From the NCBI RefSeq assembly GCF_029269825.1, contig NZ_JARJHU010000001.1, positions 186,001-250,000 on the forward strand: DNA of 64,000 bases. Direction: 5' to 3'. The notes below the pieces were generated by a model that made no database searches, had not been told where the DNA came from, and saw only the letters and a list, made by a program, of their open reading frames with translations. Each line of letters starts with the position of its first letter. Positions within the stretch are counted from its first letter, which is position 1. This stretch comes from Pedobacter sp. JY14-1 (GTDB lineage Bacteria > Bacteroidota > Bacteroidia > Sphingobacteriales > Sphingobacteriaceae). The translations under genes were made by a program, and so were the position numbers. Below are positions 1 to 9,590 of this stretch, piece after piece.

Positions 1-1954
1 CCATCGCTATGCTGACATCTGCCGTAGCCAGAGCCGTACTGTCATTGATACCGTCGCCCACCATAGCTACGGTCTTTCCTTCTTTTTGCAATTGTTTAAT
101 GAAGTCAGCCTTCTGCTGTGGCAATACCTCGGCCCGGTAATGTTTCAACCCGGCTTGTCCGGCGATGGCTTTTGCTGTAGCAGGGTTATCGCCGGTAAGC
201 ATGTACAGCTCAATACCCAGCTCCTGCAGCTCAGCAATTGCCCGGACTGAGCTTTCCTTAATCTGGTCGGAAATGGCCAGCACAGCCAGCGCCTTACTGC
301 TGTCGGCAAACCAGATCACGGTCTGCGATTGACCAGCCCACTCAATGGCCTGCACCTGCAGGTCAGCGGCAATAGTTATCCCGTTTTCTTTCAGCAATGC
401 TTCATTGCCGGTAAAATAGTTTTCTCCTTCGGCGAAAGCCTTCACCCCCTTACCCGTTACGCTTTCAAAACCCGAGATAGCAGCCGGGCTAAGCTGGTTC
501 AGGTAGCCCGCAACCGCTTCAGCAAGCGGATGCTCCGACTGCTTTTCCATAGCCAGCAATATCGCTGCACTATCCGGATTCCCGTACAGCCATTTAATGC
601 CGGTAACCTGGGGCCGGCCTTCAGTAATGGTACCTGTTTTATCCAGTACCATCGCATCTACTTGCTTAGCCAGTTCCAGGCTTTCTGCGTCCTTGATCAA
701 TATTCCGTTTTCCGCGCCTCTACCAACGCCCACCATAATTGCGGTCGGGGTAGCCAGCCCCAATGCGCACGGGCAGGCGATCACCAGTACCGTCACCGCG
801 GCAAGCAGTCCGTGAACCAGGCCGTTTTCGCCGCCTAAAACCACCCATAAAGCAAAGCTCAGCAGCGCAATACCGATCACTACCGGAACAAAGATCCCGG
901 CGATCTTATCCACCAGTTTTTGAACCGGTGCTTTACTGCCCTGGGCATCCTGAACCATTTTAATGATATGCGCGAGCATGGTATCCTTACCCACCTTAAC
1001 CGCAGTAAAATGGAAACTGCCCTTTTGATTGATGGTACCCGCAAATACCTTTTCATCCTTTGATTTCAGCACCGGTACGGGCTCACCACTCAGCATACTC
1101 TCGTCCACGTAGGATTCCCCTGCCGAAACAATTCCGTCCACGGCGATCCGCTCACCCGGTCTTACCAAGATCCTGGACCCGGCCTGCACGTCTTCAATGG
1201 CTACCTGCTGCTCGCTGCCATCGTCCTTAACCAGTGTTACGGTTTTAGGCTGCAGCCCCATCAGCTTTTTTATGGCAGTGGAAGTATTGCCTTTGGCTTT
1301 TTCTTCCAGCAATTTGCCCAGCAGTATGAAAGCGATCACTACGGCAGCGGCTTCGAAATAAACGTGCGCATGCAGTCCCCTTTTATGCCAGAATTCAGGA
1401 AATAACATATTGAACAAGCTGAACAGGTAGGCAATACCTGTACTCAGGGCCACCAGGGTATCCATATTGGCCGAGCGGTGCCTGGCCTGTTTCCAGGCAT
1501 TGACAAAGAAATCCTTCCCCAGCCAGCCGACAACCGGGGTAGATAACAGCCACATCAGCTCGTTGGCATAAGCCATATCCATAAAAAACATCCCGATAAC
1601 GACCAGCGGTGCCGAAAGCAATACCGCCAGCAGTGTTTTTCTTTTCAGCTTATGGTATTTTTCCTGGTGAATACTTTCCAGGGTCTCCTGCTGGGCGGAG
1701 TCTTCCTGGATCAACAGGTCGTAACCTACCGACTGAACTGCTTGCTGCAGCACTTGTGGATTGGTCTCACCGGGCAGGTATTCTACCGTCAGGCTGCCCG
1801 TTGCAAAGTTTACTGATGCACTGACCACACCCTGGGCATGCTTAACAATGCTTTCTGCACTTGAAGCACACGAGGCACAACTCATGTGCAGGACCGGGAA
1901 GGTCTTTTTGACGGTGGCAACCCCATATCTCTCCTGTACATTGTCCTTTACCAT
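1..1954 (-). CDS. copA: Copper/heavy-metal P1B-type ATPase, CopA-like (3' end outside window)
   Basis: Membrane pump that uses ATP to export Cu(I) or a similar soft metal from the cytoplasm. Read on the minus strand from ATG at 1954; 651 codons are visible and the frame is still open at base 1. An N-terminal heavy-metal-binding domain has Cys26 and Cys29 (HMSCASC). The membrane metal site CPC lies at 394-396 and the phosphorylated Asp of DKTGT at 438. The hinge motif GDGIND sits near the window edge. About 70-90 C-terminal residues, including the last helices, are missing only because the window ends. The CPC motif fits Cu/Ag pumps, but the exact metal is inferred. The gene is divergent from the 2111 gene across about 155 bp, in which I saw no clear promoter. 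Confidence 0.93.
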   Translation of the reverse strand, partial: MVKDNVQERYGVATVKKTFPVLHMSCASCASSAESIVKHAQGVVSASVNFATGSLTVEYLPGETNPQVLQQAVQSVGYDLLIQEDSAQQETLESIHQEKYHKLKRKTLLAVLLSAPLVVIGMFFMDMAYANELMWLLSTPVVGWLGKDFFVNAWKQARHRSANMDTLVALSTGIAYLFSLFNMLFPEFWHKRGLHAHVYFEAAAVVIAFILLGKLLEEKAKGNTSTAIKKLMGLQPKTVTLVKDDGSEQQVAIEDVQAGSRILVRPGERIAVDGIVSAGESYVDESMLSGEPVPVLKSKDEKVFAGTINQKGSFHFTAVKVGKDTMLAHIIKMVQDAQGSKAPVQKLVDKIAGIFVPVVIGIALLSFALWVVLGGENGLVHGLLAAVTVLVIACPCALGLATPTAIMVGVGRGAENGILIKDAESLELAKQVDAMVLDKTGTITEGRPQVTGIKWLYGNPDSAAILLAMEKQSEHPLAEAVAGYLNQLSPAAISGFESVTGKGVKAFAEGENYFTGNEALLKENGITIAADLQVQAIEWAGQSQTVIWFADSSKALAVLAISDQIKESSVRAIAELQELGIELYMLTGDNPATAKAIAGQAGLKHYRAEVLPQQKADFIKQLQKEGKTVAMVGDGINDSTALATADVSIAM

Positions 1955-2110
1955 AATATTCAACTTTCTTCAGCAAAATTGGTGATTAGCGGGCAGCCGG
2001 CACTTACAGAATTTTGGATTTTGTTTGTAAGATTTACAGCTTGTCCGGGAACCGGAAGCAACGGCGGGAAATTTTCTGTGTCTCCTGGATAGAAATGTCT
2101 AAATAAATTT

Positions 2111-3775
2111 ATGATGAGAAGAAAACTACCGCAGCTATTGCTTGTGCTATTATTAATCGTTGGCCCATATTCAGTCTTTGCACACTACAGCGGGATCAGA
2201 AAAAAATTCAAAGCATGTAAAATTGAACTGAACGGAGTAAACTTCACTGTTGATCCGAGAATTGAATTGTTTCATACCATAGAAGTGATCAGTGGCATCC
2301 CGCTGGTTAATTTTATCGGATTGGATTACAAAGAAAAAATACAGGCGAATTTTGCTCCCTTTAAGGATCATCCGCTATTTGCCTTTTTAAAACAAAACCC
2401 TGTTTACGGCAAATTGTTCAAAACAATAGATGCCCCTATATGGTTCCTGATTCACCTGGATAATGATCTTGAATGGCGCAAAGACGTTCCCTACAGTGAG
2501 AAAGAAAATCCAAAGCTGGATTCCCTGAGGCTGATGATGAAAGATTTCGCTGCAAAGTCCGGGTATGCCGGGTTCTTCAACCGAAATTTGGATCTGTACA
2601 AAATCTCTTTGGAAAGTCTAACTTACAACCTGCCTGATTTCGATGAAAAAAACCGTCTTCTGGATTATTGCGGGGTTAAAGACAAAAGCGCAGTTCAGTT
2701 TAACGTGATCGTAAATTTCCTGGGATGGGGAAATTTCGGACCAAGGATATTCAAAGGTAATCAGGCGGAGCTGTATGCAATAATTGCTCCCGAAAAAATG
2801 GCCATACGCGTACCTACATTTGACGTAGCGGCACTCTATCGGCTGATATGGCATGAATTTGCCCATTCCTTTGCCAACCCTGCCATTGAAAGGGCAAATG
2901 CCCGTTTTGAAGAATTAAATTATTTATGGCCTCCCGTAAAAGAATCGATGAAAGCCCAGGCTTACAGTTCATGGGAATCCGTAGTGAAAGAACACCTGAC
3001 AGAGGCCATAGCCTGCAGGATGGCGGCAAAAAAGTTTGGAGAAGACGCTGCCGATCTCAATTTTGTCAGATTGCAGAAAGCTAAGGATTGGATTTACCTG
3101 AATCCCCTGATCAAAGCGCTCAAATATTATGAATCTAACCGGAATACCTACCCCGATCTGGATAGTTTTATTCCGAAAATATTTGAATGCCTCAAAGCGG
3201 TTAAACAGCATGATATTGATTTGTGGTTAGCGGAAAAAGAACCACTAAAGAAACCAGACCTCAGCTCAATTCCTGAAATAGGCGCCATATACAGCAGGAA
3301 GCATATTCTTTTCATACTTCCGACCGGTGAAAAAGACAAGGATGCCGACCTGAAGCTGAAAGATTTTATTTCAAAATTTAAAAATCAGGTTTCTGCACTA
3401 AAGGATGCAAAAACGGTAGATGACACCACCGCATTAAAAATGGACCTGTCTCCCTACAATCTGTCAGTTTGGGGCACTCCATCCGGCAACCGGTTTTTAA
3501 AAGAACATCTGGCTGAATTGCCTGTCGGTATATATGACGACAAAATCATTGGTGAAAATGTATACAATGGTACTGGTTATGGAATGCTGATCGGCTGGGT
3601 CAATCCTGTTAATCCTGAAAATGTGATGGCCGTTTATACTGCACAAAATCCAGCAAACCTGGTAGACTTTAACAGGATCATGAACGGCAGTGGCAATTAC
3701 CATATCTTCAGGAATTTTGTCACCATTAAATACGGGGATTTTAAAAGACAGGCTTCGGTCTGGTTAGCAAAATAG
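2111..3775 (+). CDS. Secreted DUF4932-like putative zinc metalloprotease
   Basis: A 554-residue exported protein. A signal peptide covers about residues 1-25 (RRK then a Leu/Val-rich core ending VFA). The N-terminal part has the look of DUF4932 proteins (DPRIELFHTIEVISG near residue 50). A HEFAH motif at 248-252 with a downstream Glu298 matches the HExxH...E zinc site of gluzincin peptidases; protease activity is inferred from this alone. The last 170 residues form a second module (YGMLIGWVNPVNPENVM) of a type that I recall behind Bacteroidota esterases; its role is unknown. The adjacent Met codons at residues 1 and 2 are both usable starts. Only 6 bases separate it from the esterase gene downstream, so the two are probably cotranscribed. 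Confidence 0.72.
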   Translation: MMRRKLPQLLLVLLLIVGPYSVFAHYSGIRKKFKACKIELNGVNFTVDPRIELFHTIEVISGIPLVNFIGLDYKEKIQANFAPFKDHPLFAFLKQNPVYGKLFKTIDAPIWFLIHLDNDLEWRKDVPYSEKENPKLDSLRLMMKDFAAKSGYAGFFNRNLDLYKISLESLTYNLPDFDEKNRLLDYCGVKDKSAVQFNVIVNFLGWGNFGPRIFKGNQAELYAIIAPEKMAIRVPTFDVAALYRLIWHEFAHSFANPAIERANARFEELNYLWPPVKESMKAQAYSSWESVVKEHLTEAIACRMAAKKFGEDAADLNFVRLQKAKDWIYLNPLIKALKYYESNRNTYPDLDSFIPKIFECLKAVKQHDIDLWLAEKEPLKKPDLSSIPEIGAIYSRKHILFILPTGEKDKDADLKLKDFISKFKNQVSALKDAKTVDDTTALKMDLSPYNLSVWGTPSGNRFLKEHLAELPVGIYDDKIIGENVYNGTGYGMLIGWVNPVNPENVMAVYTAQNPANLVDFNRIMNGSGNYHIFRNFVTIKYGDFKRQASVWLAK

Positions 3776-3781
3776 TGGCTG

Positions 3782-5275
3782 ATGAAAAAAGATAGTTCTA
3801 TGTTAAAACTCTGCTCTGCATTATTGCTGATAATTTCATTCTGTCAGGCTGAATGCGCTGCCCAAGTCAAAATAGCCGTTAGTCTTGATTCGGGATTATT
3901 TGGTCCTTATAAGGGACGATTGCGTGTTTATACCTTAAGCGACACCACTAAGGAGTTTACCCCGGAAGTTATGGAAAAGGAACCCGCCTACGCGGTCAAC
4001 GTCCATAACTGGTCGGCCAGAGAACGCCGGGTCGTCGACAACTCCTCCACCCCCTACCTCATCCCATTGGATTCGTTAAGACCGGGTTATTATCGTCTTG
4101 TTGCTGTGCTGGATACCAATACGCGCCGTCGCGGCAATTCTGCACCTGGCAACCTGTATTCAAGTAAGGAAGCCATACTTTATATTGATGCTAATGGCAG
4201 GGGTACAGGAAACCTGGTATTGAACAGAACTTTCAGGGAACGTGAATTCAGACCCACCCGTTTCGTGCGGGAGATCAGGCTGCATTCCGATCTGTTAAGC
4301 CGCTTCCACCATGACTCAATATTTGTACAGGCGGCGTTGATCTTACCTGATTCATTTTATGAAAAACCCGATAGAATCTATCCTGTCGTCTTTATCATTC
4401 CTGGCTGGGGCGGAACGCATCATCACGGGGCAATCCCAGGAAATCAGCGAACATACGGAGTTGGAACCGGTAAGGAGAAAATTTATGTCTATCTGAATGC
4501 CGAATCACAAACGCCCTGGGGCCTGCATGCCTTTGTGGATTCAAGAGTCAATGGACCCTGGGGGAAAGCGCTGGTTAAAGAAATGCTACCCTATTTGCGC
4601 CGGACTTATCGTGTATCCCCAAACCCAGGGCACGCTTTCCTTACCGGCCAGAGTTCTGGCGGTTACGGAGTAGTCTGGCTTGCCATGAATTACCCGGAAC
4701 ATTTCGGAGGCGCCTGGGCAACGTCGCCGGATCCACTTGATTTCAGTTCGTTTACGGGAGTAAATTTGTATCAGGACACGAACTACTACATGAATAAGGA
4801 CGGCTCTGAAAGGGGAATTTATAAAACAGCGAATGGGTATAAAAGTACCATGCGCAAATCCTACAGGTGGGAAAATTTTGAAGGGGACGGAGGTCAGCAG
4901 CAATCCTTTGAAGCAGAATTTGGTTTACCTGACAAAGATGGCCGGCCCGTTCCTATATTCGATATGACAAGTGGCCGGATTAACCGGCGTGTAGTGCAAA
5001 GCTGGCGAATGTACGATCTTGCACTCCGGCTTGAAAAAATGGGGAAAGCAATTGACAAACTTCCACAGGGAGGAATTACAATTTACGCCGGAAGTGAGGA
5101 CAATTTCCGGTTAAACGAATCTGCTGAATCGTTTGGCCGGAAAGCAAGCGCCGTAAATGCAAGAATTAAGGTTAAGATCATACCCGGGGCAGATCACTTC
5201 AAAGTCCGCAGTGAAGCGCTGACGCAAGAAATACAGCAACAAATAGATGACCTGAGTGGAAATATTTCAGACTAA
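3782..5275 (+). CDS. Secreted alpha/beta-hydrolase (esterase, enterochelin-esterase-like)
   Basis: A 497-residue exported serine hydrolase. The N-terminus has a signal peptide ending near AECAAQ. Met7, at position 3800, is an alternative start that still keeps it. About 170 residues of non-catalytic beta-rich domain come first, followed by an alpha/beta-hydrolase domain (YPVVFIIPGWGG). The nucleophile elbow is GQSSGG with Ser291. A late His in GADHF probably completes the triad. The fold resembles the esterase D/enterochelin esterase family. The substrate is unknown. It follows the DUF4932-like gene by 6 bases on the same strand, which suggests a two-gene operon of secreted hydrolases. Confidence 0.8.
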   Translation: MKKDSSMLKLCSALLLIISFCQAECAAQVKIAVSLDSGLFGPYKGRLRVYTLSDTTKEFTPEVMEKEPAYAVNVHNWSARERRVVDNSSTPYLIPLDSLRPGYYRLVAVLDTNTRRRGNSAPGNLYSSKEAILYIDANGRGTGNLVLNRTFREREFRPTRFVREIRLHSDLLSRFHHDSIFVQAALILPDSFYEKPDRIYPVVFIIPGWGGTHHHGAIPGNQRTYGVGTGKEKIYVYLNAESQTPWGLHAFVDSRVNGPWGKALVKEMLPYLRRTYRVSPNPGHAFLTGQSSGGYGVVWLAMNYPEHFGGAWATSPDPLDFSSFTGVNLYQDTNYYMNKDGSERGIYKTANGYKSTMRKSYRWENFEGDGGQQQSFEAEFGLPDKDGRPVPIFDMTSGRINRRVVQSWRMYDLALRLEKMGKAIDKLPQGGITIYAGSEDNFRLNESAESFGRKASAVNARIKVKIIPGADHFKVRSEALTQEIQQQIDDLSGNISD

Positions 5276-5316
5276 ATATTAAGACGGCATGCGAACTCAA
5301 TCTGAATGACTAATTT

Positions 5317-5337
5317 AATGGTCTAAACAGGACCATT
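5317..5337 (+). promoter_or_regulatory. Stem-loop overlapping the ribosome-binding region of the cation ATPase
   Basis: AATGGTC at 5317-5323 pairs perfectly with GACCATT at 5331-5337 around a 7-base loop. The right arm ends one base before the ATG at 5339, exactly where a ribosome-binding site should lie. It could be a DNA operator, or an RNA hairpin affecting initiation. A chance palindrome is possible with only 7 bp. Confidence 0.4.
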
Positions 5338-5338
5338 T

Positions 5339-7846
5339 ATGGCTTATAATATACCTGACCATCTGAAAGGCCTCAATGATGGCGCAGTCGCCGCCTCCAG
5401 GAAAAAGTATGGCTACAACCGGATGGACAAAATCCATAAAAGCACCGGACTGGAGTTGCTGATCGGCATACTGAAAGAGCCTATGCTGATACTGCTCTTT
5501 GCCATTTCGGTGATTTATCTCATCGTCGGCGACTATGGCGAAGCCTCGTTTATGTTTCTGGCGATCGTTGCTGTTTCTGCGATTTCGTTATATCAGGACA
5601 CCCGCAGCAAAAAAGCGCTGGAGGCACTGGAAAAACTGAATGAACCTTTAAGCATAGTCATACGCAATGCACGGGTGGTCCAAATCCCGACCCATGAAAT
5701 TGTTGTAGGCGATCTCTGCATTACTGAAGAGGGAAAAATGATCAATGCAGATGGCCGGATCGTGCACAGTAACGATTTTTCCGTTAATGAGGCCTCTCTG
5801 ACTGGTGAAAGTTTGTCGGTATTCAAAAACAGTGACAGTGAAGACAATGCGGTCTATAGCGGAACTTTATCCGTATCGGGTTTAGCCGTTTTTGAAGTGG
5901 AGAAAATCGGGAAAGAAACCCGTCTGGGTAAAATCGGCATTTCGATTTCGGGCATAAAAGAAGAAGCGTCACCTTTGCAGCTTCAAATCAGAAGGTTTGT
6001 AAAAACGATGGCCATTGTGGGCATCGCCATCTTCGGGCTGGTCTGTGCAGTAAAATACTACCATACCGGCAATCTCCTTGACAGTCTGCTCAATGGCCTC
6101 ACCCTGGCCATGTCTGTGTTACCCGAGGAAATCCCGGTGGCTTTCACCACTTTCATGGCATTGGGTGCCTGGAAGCTGATGCGTGAGGGCATTATTGTCA
6201 AGCGGAGCAGCATTGTGGAGACTTTGGGCAGCACAACCGTGATCTGCACCGATAAAACCGGAACCATTACCGAAAATACGATGCAGCTGAAACTTCTTTA
6301 CGACTACGGTTCGAATCAGCTTTTTGAAGAAAAAGATTTCGGTGACCCTGCACTTTCCACACTGATCGACTATGCCATGTGGAGCAGTGAGCCCGTGCCT
6401 TTTGATCCGATGGAAAAGACCTTGCACAAGGTATACGAACAAACTCAGGCAGAAGACCACCGTAAAGCATTTGGGATGATACATGAATATCCGCTGGATG
6501 GTAAGCCGCCTATGATGACACATGTTTTTGAAAATGACGGAAAGCAACGGATCATTGCCGCAAAGGGAGCCCCGGAAGCCATGCTCAGCGTTTCCACCCT
6601 TTCGGAGGACGAAAAAAACAGCGTACGGAAGATTATCGAAACTTTGGGGCAACAGGGATTCCGGATCCTGGGCGTGGGCAGATCGAATTTTGAAGGCAAC
6701 CACTTTCCTGTAAAGCAACAGGACCTCAGGTTTGATTTTCTAGGTCTGACCGTATTCTACGACCCGCCGAAAAAAGGAATACAGGAAGTATTCCGGCATA
6801 TTTACGATGCCGGTATCCAGGTAAAAGTGATTACCGGGGACAATACCGATACGACCAGAAGCATTGCCGCTCAGGCAGGGATCTCAGATACGGGCAGGAC
6901 CGTCGAGGGCAAAGAGATCATGGCATATTCTGAAGAGGAGCTTCTGCAGGTAACTGAAGATAAAGTATTGTTTACCAGAATGTTTCCGGAGGCCAAACTG
7001 GCTGTAGTGAATGCTTTGAAAAAGAAAGGGGAAGTGGTGGCCATGCTGGGTGACGGCGTTAATGATGGTCCGGCCTTAAAAGCTGCACATATCGGTGTGG
7101 CCATGGGCAACAAAGGGACAGAAATAGCCAAAGCAGCAGCAGCTCTGGTGATTACCAATGACGATCTCGACAAGCTGATCACCGGTATCGCATCAGGCAG
7201 AAGAATTTATGCCAATATCAAAAAAGCCGTTCAGTATATCATCTCCATTCATATACCCATTATCCTTACCGTTTCCCTGCCACTGTTTTTGGGTTGGGTG
7301 TTTCCTCAGATATTTACACCGGTACACGTGATCTTTTTAGAGCTGGTGATGGGGCCCACCTGTTCCATTGTCTATGAAAACGAGCCCATGGAGCGGAATA
7401 CCATGTCCCGGCCGCCCCGAAAGATGACCGACACCTTCCTGAACTGGAAAGAGCTGGCCATCAGTATCATTCAGGGAGTGGCCATCACTGCAGGTGTATT
7501 ATTCATTTATCAGTATACTGTGCAGGCCGGCGGCAGCGAAGAAAAAACAAGGGCAATGGTTTTTACGACCCTCATTTTTGCCAATATTTTGCTGAGCCTG
7601 GCCAATCGTTCCTTCTATTACAGCCTGTTTGAAAGCTTCAGCAACAAAAACAGGTTATTTGCAGTGGTCAGCAGCTTAACCCTCATCCTGCTTTTTGCCA
7701 TATTGTATGTTGAACCTCTGGCTGATTTCTTCCGTTTAACTGGGTTGGAGGTAAAAGAGACAGGTACGGCGTTTGGTGTCGCATCTGCATCGGTATTATG
7801 GTTTGAAGTGTATAAAGGGATAAAAAGGATCAGTATCCGTCAATAA
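5339..7846 (+). CDS. P2-type cation-transporting ATPase (calcium-pump-like, HAD-IC family)
   Basis: An 835-residue membrane ATPase with the full P-type layout: N-terminal actuator segment, LTGES, a transmembrane PEEIP motif, phosphorylation site DKTGT with Asp305, ATP-binding domain, hinge GDGVND, and a C-terminal bundle of helices. There is no CPC metal motif and no heavy-metal-binding domain. The PEEIP segment places it with the bacterial SERCA/PMCA-like P2 pumps, so Ca2+ or another hard cation is the likely substrate, not copper. The start at 5339 is preceded directly by a small inverted repeat. It is unrelated in type to the CopA pump at the left edge. Confidence 0.88.
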   Translation: MAYNIPDHLKGLNDGAVAASRKKYGYNRMDKIHKSTGLELLIGILKEPMLILLFAISVIYLIVGDYGEASFMFLAIVAVSAISLYQDTRSKKALEALEKLNEPLSIVIRNARVVQIPTHEIVVGDLCITEEGKMINADGRIVHSNDFSVNEASLTGESLSVFKNSDSEDNAVYSGTLSVSGLAVFEVEKIGKETRLGKIGISISGIKEEASPLQLQIRRFVKTMAIVGIAIFGLVCAVKYYHTGNLLDSLLNGLTLAMSVLPEEIPVAFTTFMALGAWKLMREGIIVKRSSIVETLGSTTVICTDKTGTITENTMQLKLLYDYGSNQLFEEKDFGDPALSTLIDYAMWSSEPVPFDPMEKTLHKVYEQTQAEDHRKAFGMIHEYPLDGKPPMMTHVFENDGKQRIIAAKGAPEAMLSVSTLSEDEKNSVRKIIETLGQQGFRILGVGRSNFEGNHFPVKQQDLRFDFLGLTVFYDPPKKGIQEVFRHIYDAGIQVKVITGDNTDTTRSIAAQAGISDTGRTVEGKEIMAYSEEELLQVTEDKVLFTRMFPEAKLAVVNALKKKGEVVAMLGDGVNDGPALKAAHIGVAMGNKGTEIAKAAAALVITNDDLDKLITGIASGRRIYANIKKAVQYIISIHIPIILTVSLPLFLGWVFPQIFTPVHVIFLELVMGPTCSIVYENEPMERNTMSRPPRKMTDTFLNWKELAISIIQGVAITAGVLFIYQYTVQAGGSEEKTRAMVFTTLIFANILLSLANRSFYYSLFESFSNKNRLFAVVSSLTLILLFAILYVEPLADFFRLTGLEVKETGTAFGVASASVLWFEVYKGIKRISIRQ

Positions 7847-7928
7847 TTTACAAATCGAGGTTTCTGAAACAATTTCCGTGCGGTAACAGTTAGTCAGAGG
7901 TACAAAGGGCAAATGCAAAACAAGGCTT

Positions 7929-8882
7929 ATGAACAAGACTATCGTTATCACAGGGGCATCAAGCGGTGTAGGTAAGGCAATAGCACTCGCTTTCGCAACG
8001 AGGAAATACACATTGGTGCTGGCATCGCGGAGCATGAACGAACTGGAGCTGGTCGCCGGAGAATGCCGTGAGCTGGGCTCAAGGGTAAGCTGCCTGGAAA
8101 CTGATGTTACAGAGCCATCTGACATGATCAACCTGGCGGCACATGCTGACGGGTTCGGAACCGGCATAGATGTCTGGGTAAACAATGCCGGGGTACTTGC
8201 TGCCGGTAAATTTGACGATACACCCATGGAAGTGCATGACCAGGTAATCAGAACCAACCTGATGGGTTATATCCACGGTGCCCATGCAGTGCTGCCTTAT
8301 TTTAAAAAGCAGGGTTTTGGCACCATTATCAACAATATTTCCATAGGCGGTTTTCTTCCGGTAGCCTTCGGTGTTGGTTATTCGGCCAGCAAGTTTGGGC
8401 TGCGGGGATTCTCAGAGGCCTTAAAAGCCGAGCTGAGTAATCACAGCGACATTCATGTATGCGACGTCTTTCCGGCTTTCCTGGATACCCCTGGCATACA
8501 GCATGCGGCCAATTATACAGGCAGGCAGATCAGGCCCGCACCCCCGGTATATGATCCGCAAAGGGTTGCAGCAGCTGTCGTCGAACTCAGCGACCATCCG
8601 AGATCGGAAACGATGGTGGGCAGCATTTCTGTATTGCTGCGGCTGTCACATGCCCTGTTCCCTAACCTTACCAGGAGCATCTCCGGGATGGTGATCAGAA
8701 AATACCTGAAAAAGGCAGAGCCGATCACCAAAACCGATGGGAACTTGTTCAACCCCGTTCCTTTCGGAAATGCGGTGCATGGCGGCTGGGGATTACCGGG
8801 CAAACCCAAGGCCCATCGCAAATATCTCGCGGGTGGTCTGCTGGCCCTGGCAGCAGGCGTAGTGATCCTGCTGAAAAAATAA
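7929..8882 (+). CDS. SDR-family NAD(P)-dependent oxidoreductase with C-terminal membrane anchor
   Basis: A 317-residue short-chain dehydrogenase. The cofactor motif is TGASSGVG, the structural motif NNAG is present, and the catalytic YxxxK is YSASK with Tyr151 preceded by the expected Ser in NNISIGG. After the Rossmann domain there is a basic linker and a hydrophobic C-terminus (LAGGLLALAAGVVILLKK), which suggests membrane attachment, as seen in many DltE/short-chain alcohol dehydrogenase relatives. The substrate is unknown. Its stop lies next to the stop of the convergent rpiA. Confidence 0.87.
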   Translation: MNKTIVITGASSGVGKAIALAFATRKYTLVLASRSMNELELVAGECRELGSRVSCLETDVTEPSDMINLAAHADGFGTGIDVWVNNAGVLAAGKFDDTPMEVHDQVIRTNLMGYIHGAHAVLPYFKKQGFGTIINNISIGGFLPVAFGVGYSASKFGLRGFSEALKAELSNHSDIHVCDVFPAFLDTPGIQHAANYTGRQIRPAPPVYDPQRVAAAVVELSDHPRSETMVGSISVLLRLSHALFPNLTRSISGMVIRKYLKKAEPITKTDGNLFNPVPFGNAVHGGWGLPGKPKAHRKYLAGGLLALAAGVVILLKK

Positions 8883-8883
8883 T

Positions 8884-9582
8884 TTAAGACAACTGGGCCC
8901 GCGTGAGCTCACGGATGCCGTCAGGCCCTGCAATAATGGCGAGGCTGGCCAGATTGTAAAATAAGGAATGCTCTACAATGCCAGGTATCATTTTGATCTT
9001 GATGTTGAGTGCAGCCAGGTCGCCAGGTTCATCGAGAAAAATATCTGCAAGGTAATTGCCATTATCAGAAATGAGCGCACCATCTTTCTGATTACTCATG
9101 CGCTGTACCAGCTTCGCAGCGGGCAGTTCCGATGCGATCTTGGTGACGACTGAGCTGAGGGCCTGCGGCAGTATCTCGATAACCAGGGGGTAACGGCTGG
9201 TATCCAGTCTTTCCGCATATTTTCCTTCATCTCCGATCAGGATAAAGTCGGATGCGGCACTTGCGAGTATCTTTTCCGTAGTATGTATACCGCCGCCGCT
9301 TTTCAGGGCATTCAAACTGTTATCAAACTGGTCACAGCCATCGAAATAAATATCGATACTGCTGGTATTACCCGCAGTCTGTACACGCTGACCTTTATGG
9401 AGCAAATATACATTGGTCTTAAAGGACGAAGATACAAAGGTCACATTTCCCGATAGCCTTTGCTCCTGGCTTACGAGATCGACCAGATGAGCGACGGTAC
9501 TCCCTGCCCCAAGACCAATGATCTGGCCTGGAGATATCCGTTTTACTGCGGCTTTTGCCGCTTCAAGTTTAAGATCTGCCAT
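8884..9582 (-). CDS. rpiA: Ribose-5-phosphate isomerase A
   Basis: Interconverts ribose 5-phosphate and ribulose 5-phosphate in the non-oxidative pentose phosphate pathway, in the cytoplasm. At 232 residues it has the normal family length. Diagnostic segments are GLGAGSTV near the N-terminus, the phosphate-binding GCDQFD region, the KSGGGIHTTEKI segment carrying the active-site loop, and IGDEGKYAERL. It is complete with no visible lesions. The chitinase gene ends 9 bases upstream on the same strand, so it may be transcribed by read-through. Confidence 0.93.
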   Translation of the reverse strand: MADLKLEAAKAAVKRISPGQIIGLGAGSTVAHLVDLVSQEQRLSGNVTFVSSSFKTNVYLLHKGQRVQTAGNTSSIDIYFDGCDQFDNSLNALKSGGGIHTTEKILASAASDFILIGDEGKYAERLDTSRYPLVIEILPQALSSVVTKIASELPAAKLVQRMSNQKDGALISDNGNYLADIFLDEPGDLAALNIKIKMIPGIVEHSLFYNLASLAIIAGPDGIRELTRAQLS

Positions 9583-9590
9583 GCCGCAAT

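Noticed and set aside
6119..6718. Minus-strand open frame of 199 codons
   Set aside because: Antisense to the P2-type ATPase; no recognisable protein features.
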